Positions 6,593-16,400 of a stretch of DNA of 20,879 bases are shown one piece after another. The DNA comes from a virus: positions 1-20,879 of IMG/VR virus record IMGVR_UViG_3300020192_000226; one strand, written 5' to 3'. The notes below the pieces were generated by a model, which was given only the letters and a program-made list of their open reading frames with translations, did no database searches and was not told the DNA's origin. Each line of letters begins with the position of its first letter. Position 1 is the stretch's first letter. The position numbers and the translations under genes were made by a program.

Positions 6593-9500
6593 GGTTTCTT
6601 TATTACTGCATCTTCTACAAGTTGGCGCAAACTCTTACTACTAGATTGCATCGAGCCAACATTTCCGAAACCGTATTGTTTAAAGTCATCGAGAGAACGA
6701 CCATCTGAACGACTGCCTGATCCACCACCACGCGCATATCCACCCTTGCCAGAGCCTTTTGCAGAATACTTGTTATCGGACTCTTCTCGTTTAATTTTAG
6801 GTAAGCCAAGTTTCTTACGTTCTCTATCAGTCCATTTGTTTTGTTTATCCCATTGTCCAGTGATTTGTTCCCATATAGCAGGGTTGTTTCGTATAAAGCT
6901 ACTACGTTCACCCGTGCCAGAAGGTAGTTTAAAGTAGTGATCCATGTGTTTTCGTACATCAGCTTTAGTTTCTGGGTAGGGGTTAGTGTCTTTAATATCA
7001 GCAAAACCACGTGCTTCGGTGTACTTACCTTTAGACTTGTAGTATTTATCTTGTTTGTTTCGGAAGTCCTGATACCAGGGCTTATCATATAGAGTGTTAA
7101 ATCCCTCATCTTTAGAGCCAGGAAGTTTAAGTTTCTTAGCTAAGATAATATCACGTCTAGCTTTGTTTAAGTTAAACACGGGGTCAACAGGTCGTTTGTC
7201 GTACTTATTCTGCATTCTAGCGTATTTTTCTTCGGCTTTAAATAGTGCAGGATTTTGTAACAATTCTCCAGCATTTTTATACTTATACCAGGGGTCTTCA
7301 GTAAACTCTTTCATCAGACCTGATCTAGTCTGGTTGCTCTTATGCCGAGTTTCAAAGGATTTGCGAGTTGTATCATCAAGAGTTGCTTTGAACTTATCGA
7401 CTTCACCAAAGAAGCCAAACATCTTATCAGTCTTACGTTTTTCTTTTGATTCTTCAGCGCCGAACTTTTGAGCACGAACACCTAGTAAACGCCATGCTGC
7501 TTGACCAACAGACTTCTTGCTCCCAGAGGTGTTGAACCCTGTTCTACCGAGGAAGTCTACATTTTTCTGAGAAGGGTCGTATTTAGATCCATCGGCAGCT
7601 TGTTCGTTGCGTTTATTCTGGTTAACCGCTGAGAGGATGTCACCAACTTCATTAACTGGATATGGTGCGTAACTTCTAACACCATATTGTAGACGATTTC
7701 TCCATTTGTCTTTTTCAGAGAGTTTATCGTCTGGGAATAATTCTTTACCTTTGCGAACACCGTCAGGGTCAGATACTGATTTACCGCGCCAATCTACATC
7801 ACCAACAGCGCTGATTACAGGGCCAATAAGAGGATCTGTAGCAGCCTTCTTGACAATCTCTTCCTTGCTAAGGTTGCTCGGTATATTAACCGGTGCAAGA
7901 CGAGACAGGTTATCGGCAAGGCTATTACCGTCAATATCTTGTCTCATATAGAGAGGGGTAAAACGAGCAGCATCAACAGCGCCATAAGGAGTTTGGAACT
8001 CAGTAGATACGTTAGTGAATGGTATCTTAGGCGCTCCAGCACGATCTTCACGTGTTTTCTTGTCTTCAACGGTTTCGCCTGAAAGACTACTTAAACCATT
8101 ACCCAGTGCAGCTATACCAGCAATCATTGCACCTAGTCGAAGAGGATGATCAATAGCAGCGTTCTTTAGAATACTAGTATAAAGATCGCCCTGGAAACGT
8201 ACAAAAGCGTTACCAAAGATCGGCATCTTTGCAGCCATATCGTAACCATGTCCAACACGTGAGTAATCTTGGAAACCCTTGCGTGTTTTAGCTATCGCTT
8301 CGTTGACCGAAAGACCACGGTTAACGTGTGACTTTAATGCCGCAAGTTTAGCAATATCATCGGCTTGACCATATCTCAGTGAAAGTTTGCCATCAATCTC
8401 ACGTGGAGCATCTTTTGTTTTGTCCCATAATCCACTAGTGTTTCTATCGAGATCCTGAAAAAACGCCTTGTCTTTGTCGAATATGTTTTTATCAGTACGG
8501 ACAATATCATTACCAATTAAGCCTTGTCGTTGAGCAGCTAGTGCAAGAGGGTCATCGTTTTTCAATGCTTTACTAGCCCAGAACTTGTTATTCTGGTAAG
8601 TGGCAGGGTTGATTCCGTTTAAGTATGCAAAGAAGTAGCTTGTCGTAACGTTACCAGCCCTGACAACAGGGTTATATATAGTAAGCATCTTTTTACGCAT
8701 TCTACGTAGAGGGTTGCCGTCATACAGATCCAAGAGGTTATTCATAGCATTCATGCCCTCGCCCATTGCGCGGAAACCTTCTATGTTCTCGAATACGTCT
8801 TGGCGTACATATTTACCGGACCAGTTAGCCATACGGTTTTGAGGTGTGACCTTTACAAAACCACCCTTAGGTGTCGCTGATACATAGCCCTTGCCCTCGG
8901 CTGTCATCATGTAAGTTAGTAACGCTTCGTTCTGGCGTACTTGCCTAGCACGTATAACAGCTAACTTGACAGGATCACGGATAAGTTTTTGCCTAAGTGC
9001 ATCGTTCATTTCAACACGGCTCTTGTACATGCCAAGGTGAAGCCCTCGCTTATCAGGCATTTCAAGTAAGTCGGCTACGTCTTCTGAAGAGGCTATATCA
9101 CGGTATAGACGTGCAATATATCGTCCACCCCTGTTAGATTCCCATTTCTTTTTACTAATAAAGCCTGTTCGGTATGAGGTATCGTTAATAGCATCACCAA
9201 GATCGCGAAGCATGTTTACGGCTTGTTTCTCGTTGTCGGAAAGATCAGCAAACTTTACGGCTGCCCCAGATCCTTCTGGGTCGAGGACTGCATGTACGCG
9301 AGCGCGAGAAGTTTCATCACCTAATAAATCATAGGCTTGTTTACCTACTTTAAGAAGTGACGAATCAGCATAAGAATTATCACCTGCATATTTTTGTGCA
9401 GCTTTGATCATATCCGGGTCTTGACCAGCGTTCTTGTTGATGTACTGTACAACGCGGTTTATCCTGCGAGCAACTCTACCGCCACGAGATAGTTTTTCTA

Positions 9501-11688
9501 AGCCCTTAGCAAGTTTGTCGTGTGCAATTCGAGTAACGTTTAAGCTTCTTACTTTTTCTCGTGCAGCCTGTACTTTACCGAGTGTTTCATATTTAGGACT
9601 AGAGACATCCAAAGCCGCATCATCGAGTTCTTCAATATTTAGATATTTGTTGACCACTGAATCAATAGTGTTTTTAGGCTTCTCTTGAATTTCCTTAACA
9701 CCGTAGTCGGCTTGATCTTGCATGTCTTTCAAGAGGTTCTTTTTACGGCTATTCTTAACTTTATCCATAGCTTTAGTAGTGCCAGATAGATCAATACCTT
9801 TTTCAATTTCACCTAGATCCTGCGCGGCTTTTTCAGGAGTCACGCCGAACGTTTCTGCATATTCTTTTGCCTGTAAAGATGGTTCGCTTTGAATCGTGCG
9901 AGCCAATCCAGCCTTATCATTCTTGATACGAACTGTGTCAACCCTACCAGCACGAGGTTTTGTTTCTTTAAGAATGAAGCCTTTGGGTTTATTGTTTTTA
10001 GTAGGCTTTAAATTAGCCTGTTCTAAATCAGCTTCGAACGGAGACTTTGGTACAGAGGGTTGAGAGGTTGGGGTGAGGTCTTTCTTACCACCTGGAAGCC
10101 CGACGTAGCCACCCTGGTTTTTATCAATCGAGGTAGGATTGCGCTTTAGATTATCTTCTGCCATGAGATCCTGTAACGCCTGTTGTCTTTGACCATTTTT
10201 GTAGAATCTAGGCTGTATACCTTCAGAATTGAGCTGTTTGACTATTGCTTCCCTTTGTGCCTTTGGTAATCCCTCTGGTATTAAAGCGTTCTCAAATTCG
10301 CTTAACTTAACTGCTCTGCTTGTAGTAGGCTGTTTTACGTTGGCTTCATCAAGCGGAGTTGCGCTAACTAGTTTAGTAGTAGGCTGTTTACCAAAACCTT
10401 CCTGAGTTAGGCGTTGATCGAATACATTGGCTAGTTTCTTAGGATCGCTTGGCATGTCTAAACCATACCGTTCAGCTATATGTGAAGCGTCTAACTCTAA
10501 GTTGAAAGCTGTATTAGAATCTGGTTTATAAGTGCCTCGTTGCATGTCTATAAAATCAGACATTATATTTTTATCTTCAGGGTGTATCTTCTTCGGAGTC
10601 CGACCTACTTGAACGAAACCATCTTGATTAAGCGGCTTAAGGCCTAGAGAATTAGTAGGCTGTTTTATGTTAACTTCATCAAGCGGAGTTGCGTTAACTA
10701 GTCCAGTAGTAACCTTTTTACCTGAACGAGTGATACGACCTATAGCTGGGCCTATATTAGCCATAAGACCACCAGTAGCAGCCGACATAAAAGTTTGCTC
10801 TGGGCTAAAGTGATCTCTAGTAATTTGTTGCTCTAATACGTCTTGAGCACCACCCTCTATAGCACCAGCAGTAAAACGCATACCGGTTCGTGCAGCAGCG
10901 TTCGGCGCTTTACTTAATAAGTTAGCAGTAAGACCTGCGCCTTTAGTGAGTGGCATAATTTCAAGTCCTGCCTGTCCAGCAGTTGCTAGTGTTCGCTTGG
11001 TAATATCTTTAGCGCCAAGAGTGTTAAACTGTTCAGGGTTGTCAAAGATTGTACCTTGTCCAAGTGCGCCGCTATCTGCTTGGTAGGCTTTTTGCTTAAA
11101 GCGTTGGTTGGCTTCGTTAATAGCTTTATAGGCTTTATTATTACCAGTAGCCTGTGCGCCGTACATTAAAGCGGTATCAGCGGTTTCACGTAATGCTGCT
11201 TTAAAAGTATTATCCATACGAGCAGTACCACCCGCAAGTGCAGCACCTATGTTTTGATAAGGACGCTTATTACCTTGTGCAATTTGTTGATCTCTGTATG
11301 ATTGGTTAAGTTTAGGAGCTTCCGGCTTTGCTAATATTTTATAAGATGTTTGATTATTAGCCAGCGCATCTCTTCTAGATTTTTCGTTAGTTCGAGAAAC
11401 TTCTTCTAGTCCCCTCCGACGTTCTTGCAAAGCTTCTTGATTACGTTTCCAGTAGTCTTGAGGAGTGTTTGCATCAAGAACATCTCTACCTCGATTTATA
11501 ACTGCACCCAAACCACTACCATAGCTAGGCATAGGACCTTTAGGATTGTTGTTGTTTGCAGCAGGGCGTGTTTGAGCCGGTGAAGGCGCTTGTCGTTGCG
11601 CTCTCACCGTCTTTGCTGTTTTACCCTTATCAAACGGGTTGATTTGGGCAGTGGCTTCTTCAAACCAGTTGCGGAGACTAAAGCCCAT
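6580..11688 (-). CDS. Giant internal virion/ejection protein (1702 aa)
   Basis: 1702 aa, ATG at 11688 with AGGAAAC upstream. The N-terminus (MGFSLRNWFEEATAQINPFD) is followed by a low-complexity linker, then an Ala/Gly-rich helical region (to ~320). A disordered stretch carries repeats of the type ATPLDE..KQPT (about residues 326-345 and 437-456). The long helical body includes NPVVRAGNVTTSYFFAYLNG (~1005) and a hydrophobic stretch LRLGAMIAGIAALG (~1185). The tail is very basic and Gly/Ser-rich (GSGKGGYARGGGSGSRSDG, ~1645-1665). Size, position and make-up fit the large core proteins that short-tailed phages eject into the cell. The middle also recalls phage 'large polyvalent' proteins. No catalytic motif could be identified. 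Confidence 0.7.
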   Translation of the reverse strand: MGFSLRNWFEEATAQINPFDKGKTAKTVRAQRQAPSPAQTRPAANNNNPKGPMPSYGSGLGAVINRGRDVLDANTPQDYWKRNQEALQERRRGLEEVSRTNEKSRRDALANNQTSYKILAKPEAPKLNQSYRDQQIAQGNKRPYQNIGAALAGGTARMDNTFKAALRETADTALMYGAQATGNNKAYKAINEANQRFKQKAYQADSGALGQGTIFDNPEQFNTLGAKDITKRTLATAGQAGLEIMPLTKGAGLTANLLSKAPNAAARTGMRFTAGAIEGGAQDVLEQQITRDHFSPEQTFMSAATGGLMANIGPAIGRITRSGKKVTTGLVNATPLDEVNIKQPTNSLGLKPLNQDGFVQVGRTPKKIHPEDKNIMSDFIDMQRGTYKPDSNTAFNLELDASHIAERYGLDMPSDPKKLANVFDQRLTQEGFGKQPTTKLVSATPLDEANVKQPTTSRAVKLSEFENALIPEGLPKAQREAIVKQLNSEGIQPRFYKNGQRQQALQDLMAEDNLKRNPTSIDKNQGGYVGLPGGKKDLTPTSQPSVPKSPFEADLEQANLKPTKNNKPKGFILKETKPRAGRVDTVRIKNDKAGLARTIQSEPSLQAKEYAETFGVTPEKAAQDLGEIEKGIDLSGTTKAMDKVKNSRKKNLLKDMQDQADYGVKEIQEKPKNTIDSVVNKYLNIEELDDAALDVSSPKYETLGKVQAAREKVRSLNVTRIAHDKLAKGLEKLSRGGRVARRINRVVQYINKNAGQDPDMIKAAQKYAGDNSYADSSLLKVGKQAYDLLGDETSRARVHAVLDPEGSGAAVKFADLSDNEKQAVNMLRDLGDAINDTSYRTGFISKKKWESNRGGRYIARLYRDIASSEDVADLLEMPDKRGLHLGMYKSRVEMNDALRQKLIRDPVKLAVIRARQVRQNEALLTYMMTAEGKGYVSATPKGGFVKVTPQNRMANWSGKYVRQDVFENIEGFRAMGEGMNAMNNLLDLYDGNPLRRMRKKMLTIYNPVVRAGNVTTSYFFAYLNGINPATYQNNKFWASKALKNDDPLALAAQRQGLIGNDIVRTDKNIFDKDKAFFQDLDRNTSGLWDKTKDAPREIDGKLSLRYGQADDIAKLAALKSHVNRGLSVNEAIAKTRKGFQDYSRVGHGYDMAAKMPIFGNAFVRFQGDLYTSILKNAAIDHPLRLGAMIAGIAALGNGLSSLSGETVEDKKTREDRAGAPKIPFTNVSTEFQTPYGAVDAARFTPLYMRQDIDGNSLADNLSRLAPVNIPSNLSKEEIVKKAATDPLIGPVISAVGDVDWRGKSVSDPDGVRKGKELFPDDKLSEKDKWRNRLQYGVRSYAPYPVNEVGDILSAVNQNKRNEQAADGSKYDPSQKNVDFLGRTGFNTSGSKKSVGQAAWRLLGVRAQKFGAEESKEKRKTDKMFGFFGEVDKFKATLDDTTRKSFETRHKSNQTRSGLMKEFTEDPWYKYKNAGELLQNPALFKAEEKYARMQNKYDKRPVDPVFNLNKARRDIILAKKLKLPGSKDEGFNTLYDKPWYQDFRNKQDKYYKSKGKYTEARGFADIKDTNPYPETKADVRKHMDHYFKLPSGTGERSSFIRNNPAIWEQITGQWDKQNKWTDRERKKLGLPKIKREESDNKYSAKGSGKGGYARGGGSGSRSDGRSLDDFKQYGFGNVGSMQSSSKSLRQLVEDAVIKKPRKA
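10323..10710 (-). repeat. Internal 58-bp repeat in the giant gene
   Basis: Positions 10323-10380 and 10653-10710 match at 52 of 58 bases by my hand alignment, 330 bp (110 codons) apart and in the same reading frame. They encode LVSATPLDEANVKQPTTS and LVNATPLDEVNIKQPTNS. A shorter third copy, coding for KQPTT, begins at 10390. The repeats lie in a disordered linker, so they may be spacer units or short binding motifs. Confidence 0.75.
10852..10890 (-). repeat. 39-bp segment shared with the 150-aa gene
   Basis: This stretch of the giant gene encodes RTGMRFTAGAIEG. It matches 11805-11843 in the neighbouring 150-aa gene at 36 of 39 bases by hand alignment, in the same frame. It is the only place where the two genes share more than their start region. 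Confidence 0.75.
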
Positions 11689-11696
11689 TTAGTTTC

Positions 11697-12149
11697 CTAA
11701 AATCCTAGAAATTTACGTGGATTGTCATCATAAAACGGTCCTTGGTGTTGTGGCATGTTCTCCAATTGCCAACTTGGAAGTTGCCCCTGTTGAACCATAC
11801 GATTACCCTCTATAGCACCAGCACCAAAACGCATACCGGTACGATTTGTCATGCGATTGTCTACTGTTTCTTGTTGTGGTGCAACTACGGTACTAGCTAT
11901 ACGGCTCAGTGGTCTTTGCATCTGTTGAACCATACGATTTGTCATGCGATTGTCTACTGTTTCTTGTTGTGGTGCAACTGCGGTACTAGCTATTTGTGGT
12001 GCAACTGCGGTACCAGTTATACGGCTCAGTGGTCTTTGCATCTGCTGTAGTCTTTGCAACTGCTGTGGTCTTTGCGGTTGCGGGTTGTTAAATGTCTTGC
12101 CCCCATCAAACATGTTCATTTGGTCAAATAATTGTCGTAAAAAGCCCAT
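11697..12149 (-). CDS. 150-aa repeat-mosaic virion-linked protein
   Basis: 150 aa. The ATG at 12149 shares its A with the stop of the 363-aa gene (TAATG), with GAGGAAC upstream. The N-terminus MGFLRQLFDQMNMFDGGKT resembles the start of the giant next gene (MGF..R..F....N.FD.GKT). Then come a Gln/Pro-rich run (QQLQRLQQMQRP) and two copies of a 31-residue unit built from PLSRI, TAVAPQ, ETVDNRMTNR. A short piece also found in the giant protein (TGMRFGAGAIEG) follows. The end is PFYDDNPRKFLGF. It looks disordered and has no enzyme motif. Most likely it is a small internal virion protein, or the decayed, expanded N-terminus of a duplicated giant gene. The intact frame and good ribosome site argue that it is expressed. 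Confidence 0.6.
   Translation of the reverse strand: MGFLRQLFDQMNMFDGGKTFNNPQPQRPQQLQRLQQMQRPLSRITGTAVAPQIASTAVAPQQETVDNRMTNRMVQQMQRPLSRIASTVVAPQQETVDNRMTNRTGMRFGAGAIEGNRMVQQGQLPSWQLENMPQHQGPFYDDNPRKFLGF
11805..12044 (-). repeat. Tandem 93-bp units plus a fragment of the giant gene
   Basis: Copy 1 runs from 11841 to 11924 and copy 2 from 11934 to 12044, with a 93-bp (31-codon) period. The first ~46 bases are identical. Copy 2 contains an extra in-frame 27-bp tandem duplication of the TTGTGGTGCAACTGCGGTA type (around 11993-12020). Immediately to the left, 11805-11843 is the 39-bp segment shared with the giant gene (10852-10890). Confidence 0.8.
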
Positions 12150-13240
12150 TAGTATAGTTCCTCTTCTTCGTTAGTACGTGGTCTGTACGGTGCGTAAGGG
12201 TCTTCAGTTCCTGCTGTTTCGTTAGATTGTATAGCTGCACGATCCACCATGTAGTCGCGTAAATTCACCTGTTGAGGTTTAACCGCGTCCACCTTGAACG
12301 GGTTACGGTATTTGTCGTAAAGACTGTCGATACTTTGTCGGCGACCATCAGCACGGTTAGTGTATTTAGACATAGCTGATTTAGCTTCTGAATAACCACC
12401 ACCACGTGTAAGTGCTTTTTGTCGAGCGATCTCGGCTAATGATTGATCTACTCCACGGCGTTCATCTTGAATACCTTGTTTGAGTTTCATTTCACCACTA
12501 CGTTTTTGTCGGGTTAAATCTTCAAGTAATGACGCGAAGTCTTTTGTAGCACGTTTCTCACCAAGTTCTAAGCCTCGGAAGTTAGCACCGTAGTCTTCTA
12601 GCACATCAGTTCGGTTTCCCGATGCTTCACGGGCAACAGCTCCGGGAGCTGTAGTCTGATAAGCAGAAGAGTCTGAACCAGATGCCATGCCTAAGCGTCG
12701 GCGTAAACTTTCAGCTAATGTACGAGCACTAGTGTTGACTTTGTCTAAAGCACCATCTTTGCCACGGATAGTGTCTTCACGCTGTATACCGTAGTTTTCT
12801 AATGCACGAGTACGCCCTTGATTAGCGCCATCCTTCTGTTGATTATAGCTATCTGTTAAACCTTCAAGGCCACGGCGAAGGGTTTGGTTAATATAGCCGT
12901 ATTCATCACCATATTGACTAGCCTGATCATCTAACCAACGTAGTTGGTCTGCATCTACTGCTGAAGCGCTATTTGTGCCATCGCCAGCATTGTAGCTGTT
13001 TTGTGTAGATTTATTAGATTTATTAGATTTATTAGATTTATTGTTAGATGGTTGTGTAGTTGTGCTTGTATCTTTCCCGTCATATGGAGAACGAACTCCA
13101 GGGTCTGGAAGTTCACTGATCTGCATTTGCCCTGGTCTGTTGCTGTTTGTGATTTTATCAAAAATATCGTAATCTCTACCCGTTGCTATTTGTTTAAAAG
13201 CATTAACTGGGCTAAACCCGCCCGGTAATCTCATACTCAT
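12149..13240 (-). CDS. Helical internal virion (ejection) protein
   Basis: 363 aa from the ATG at 13240. I chose this over the in-frame TTG at 13261 because AAGGGG lies just before it. The first ~90 residues are polar and disordered and carry a run of SNK repeats. From about 95 to 290 the sequence is long, charged and helical (for example NQQKDGANQGRTRALENYGI, then GEKRATKDFASLLEDLTRQK). It ends in an acidic tail, RTNEEEELY. There is no signal peptide or catalytic motif. It is the first gene after a promoter and is followed by the mosaic and giant proteins, which fits a set of inner-core proteins ejected with DNA, as in T7-like phages. That function is inferred from composition and order. Confidence 0.65.
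   Translation of the reverse strand: MSMRLPGGFSPVNAFKQIATGRDYDIFDKITNSNRPGQMQISELPDPGVRSPYDGKDTSTTTQPSNNKSNKSNKSNKSTQNSYNAGDGTNSASAVDADQLRWLDDQASQYGDEYGYINQTLRRGLEGLTDSYNQQKDGANQGRTRALENYGIQREDTIRGKDGALDKVNTSARTLAESLRRRLGMASGSDSSAYQTTAPGAVAREASGNRTDVLEDYGANFRGLELGEKRATKDFASLLEDLTRQKRSGEMKLKQGIQDERRGVDQSLAEIARQKALTRGGGYSEAKSAMSKYTNRADGRRQSIDSLYDKYRNPFKVDAVKPQQVNLRDYMVDRAAIQSNETAGTEDPYAPYRPRTNEEEELY
13007..13042 (-). repeat. Four 9-bp tandem repeats
   Basis: AGATTTATT (plus strand) occurs four times in a row. The unit is three codons long and encodes the SNK tripeptide repeat of the 363-aa protein. It is a likely slippage site that lengthens or shortens a disordered linker without breaking the frame. 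Confidence 0.85.
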
Positions 13241-13398
13241 GTGTTTCCCCTTAATCGTCAATTTTTGTATTTAAAATAAAGACAGATAATAAAATTGATA
13301 TTTACTATCCATTTATTCTACAATGAGGTTAAAATGGGAGGCCATAATAGGGTTTCTCTGCACCGCGTTCCATAGTAGGGTATACGTTGTTACCTCTT

Positions 13399-13427
13399 AT
13401 TATACCACAAAGAATGTTACGTTTCTA
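13399..13427 (-). promoter_or_regulatory. Late promoter of the ejection-protein genes
   Basis: In the 180-bp gap (13262-13441) the minus strand reads TAGAAA (13427-13422), 17 bp, TATAAT (13404-13399). The box sequences and spacing are the same as at 6592-6564. The next gene starts ~160 nt downstream, so the transcript has a long leader, which includes a 6-bp inverted repeat (GGTATA/TATACC) right at the -10 box. No terminator for the preceding tailspike gene is visible. Confidence 0.7.
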
Positions 13428-13441
13428 TCTTCTCGGCCACT

Positions 13442-16400
13442 CTAGGTGATGTATGCGTAGGCAAACCCAGCAGTCGAAGCTGTTAAAGCGGTAGCGGTTG
13501 CGCCAACAGTGAACGGAGTTGTTTGGGCAGTATTAGAAGTACCTATAAGTATCGGAGCTATGTTTCCTGGCTGGCTAGAAGCGTTAACTACACCACCCAG
13601 AGTTGGAACTGTACTGGCGTTGACCATTATGCCGATGTAGTAAAATCCGTCTGTCGGCACTACATAAGGCGTGGTCAGGTTCAGGGATTTAACGCTAGAG
13701 CTACCCCAAGCGGTACTCGTATCATCATTGGTAACTGCTAGACAAACCCTGTTAGAGTCGAACAATCCGAACCACTGGTTAGTGCCGGTAACCAATGCGG
13801 TAGTTCGACTCAAGAAGTTTATCGTGGTCGCCGTTGTACCAGCTCTGAGTGAAACAGCCTGCAGTAAAAGAGTGCCAGAGGTAAGCAGTGCGATGTTGCT
13901 AATAGTAAACGTGCCTCTTGGTACTGTTTGAGTTATAGCACCTGCTGGCGCTAAGTCCATCATGCTAGGTTGTGCTGTTTGCATCTGTAGCCAGCCTGTG
14001 TTGCCTGTGCCAGTTCGCTTAACATATATTCGCCCATTAGTAGTGTCTTGACAGGTGGCGCCGACTGGTGCGCTTACAACGCCCTCTGGTGTACCAGCAT
14101 TGCGCCTTAACAGATTAGTAGTTAGGTTTGAGTATGAGCTAGATGTAGCGCCGTATAAAGTTAGCTCGTTAGCGGCACTACGAGAGAGGACAGTATCGTG
14201 AGACGAAGCCCCACCAGCTCCAAACCCTATAGATATACCTGCGTTCCAACCAAGCGAGGCCGAAGCCTGGCTATTTGCAATCAATAGCTGACCACTTGCG
14301 TCTGCCGAGTTATTATAGACTGCGAAGAGTGGCGCCGTTCCATAAGTGATAGCTACAATCGAGCCTGATGCACCCTGGTCTAGGAATAGCGGGGGAGCTA
14401 TCTGATACCAAGATGTTCCGTCACAAGTTAAAGTCAGGTTTGTGCCAGCTATAGTAGCCAAAGTGCTTTTCATGGACAGGCCTGCTCCAGTAGACATCTG
14501 CAATGCGCCAGTAAATCGTAGTTGGACAGTTCGTCCATGATCTAACGGAGAAATTGTCATAGCTGTAATATTTGTCGTGCCTGTTATCTGGAATGTTTTG
14601 CCATAAGCAGGTAGCGTCAATGTTGCTGCCGAAGCTACAGTTGTAGCTGAACGTCCTACCACTTTAAGCGTTGCGTCAGGTGCTAGGTTGTCAGGGTCTA
14701 TAAAGAAAGTATTCTGCCAGTTACTCATGACGTATGCACCAGAAGTAGGATTGCCGTCTACTCGGTTGCCTTTTAGGTATAGTTTAGTGATGAATCCTGC
14801 CCAAGTAGCACCGTCCGCCGCGGAGTCAATACCATGAGTTCTTGGGCTTATTATCCAGTTATTAAGTAGAACTAAATCGTTGCTGTTGTTTATGAATATA
14901 CCCTTATCACATTTATCAAGGCGGTTTCCAGAGACAAATGTTCGGTCTGAGCCATTGTATATACTTATACCAACACTGGCGCCATCAACTCTACAGTTTA
15001 TTATTGAGCAGTCCGGACCGCGTATCTGAAAGCCCATCCCTGAGCCAGCTATCAAAGCACCAGTCCTGATGCTTGCTTCTGGTGTAGGGTTCTGGTTCGT
15101 AACAGTACAGTTTAAGAATGTAAAGTGGGTAGCGCCTGGGTGCATATCGTAAGGCGCAGCTGAACAATCCCTGGCTATACAGTTTGAAACAACCACAAAC
15201 TGAGGACCAACAGTATCTATTGGTTGAGTAGTCGTTACTAAGTGCCTACCTTGATACATAGTACATTGGTCAATAAGGACGTGGCTTGTTCCAGTCCTAA
15301 GTAAAATCAAGTAAGGAGTGACGCCAGCATCATCGTTTGTGTTCATGAAGTCTATATTTAATAGCTTGGCGTTTATACATGTCTGCAAGGTAAAGCCGCT
15401 AGAGTCATAGTCTATAGTTCTACAGTTTTTAATAACTATATTTTGCATCGCTACTAAATAAGCAATCGAGCCACCGTTGAGTTGGCAGCTTGGCGTAGGG
15501 TTTACAAAATCAATATCTCTTATGAAAACACCATCACCCATGCGTTGAGGGTTGACACTTGTTCCAGTTGTATAGCTATTTGCTAGCATACCCCTAAAAG
15601 TTAGCTGTGTTGCGCTATCAACAGACTGCACGCAAGCCATTTCACCAACTATAGAGGCTTGTGAGCGGGTGGTATTTCCATAAATAAGTTGGGTTGAGTC
15701 AGCTATATAAACCCACATTCCGACTGAGCAGTTGGCTGTAGTGCCTACTGTAATCTGAGTAACACCAGCAGCCGATGGAGCGCTCATTGTGGTGATTGTC
15801 GGCCCTTGTCCGTTTAAGAATATAAGGTTAGTAGCGCCATCGTCATAGAAGCGAAGTATTTTTGTTTGACCTTTTCCATCACCCCTGATACTAAAGCCTG
15901 GTGGATATGGTGTAGTCTCGTTAAGGATTCCACCAGTAACCGCATAAGTTCCGCTTGGTATGTACATTGTCGTTTGAACTGCCCTAGCTGCTATAAGGGC
16001 ATTTGTAAACGCTGTAGTGTTATCAGTACCGTATGAGGCAGGACGGCTTGCCACATCGACACCTGAGCTGTTAGGTAGTGCCAAAGTAACTGTAGTTCCG
16101 TTTACATAAGTTGCAATTGTAGTACGCAAATTTACTTTAGACGCGCCAGCTAATCCGACGATGACAGCCTTACCAACATCAGCCGATGTGAAACTTGCGG
16201 TAGGTGAAGTCAACGTAGTAGAGGCACTAACCATGCTTGCATCTGTTAGCAATATAGCATCGTCGACTGCGCCATAATTCCTAACATCTATCTCTTTTCC
16301 CTTAAACTTCCAAGACACGCCTGTGGGTGTAGTTGAGTCAGCAACTATTATTTGTCCGTCAGAACCTACACTAAGTCGATCTGGCAAGCTTGCGCCTGTA

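Noticed and set aside
6615-7109. Long open frame (164 codons) in another frame of the giant gene
   Set aside because: It lies wholly inside the 1702-aa gene, has no ribosome site and has a shadow-like composition.
7094-7471. 125-codon plus-strand open frame opposite the giant gene
   Set aside because: It is antisense to a well-supported gene, Ser/Leu-rich as expected from reverse codons, and has no ribosome site.
11697-12149. Diversity-generating retroelement target (variable repeat) because of near-identical copies
   Set aside because: Differences are not biased to adenine positions, no reverse transcriptase is in the window, and the pattern fits tandem duplication.
13007-13042. Regular short repeats that might be read as a CRISPR-like array
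   Set aside because: The units are 9 bp, without spacers, and encode SNK repeats inside an intact gene.
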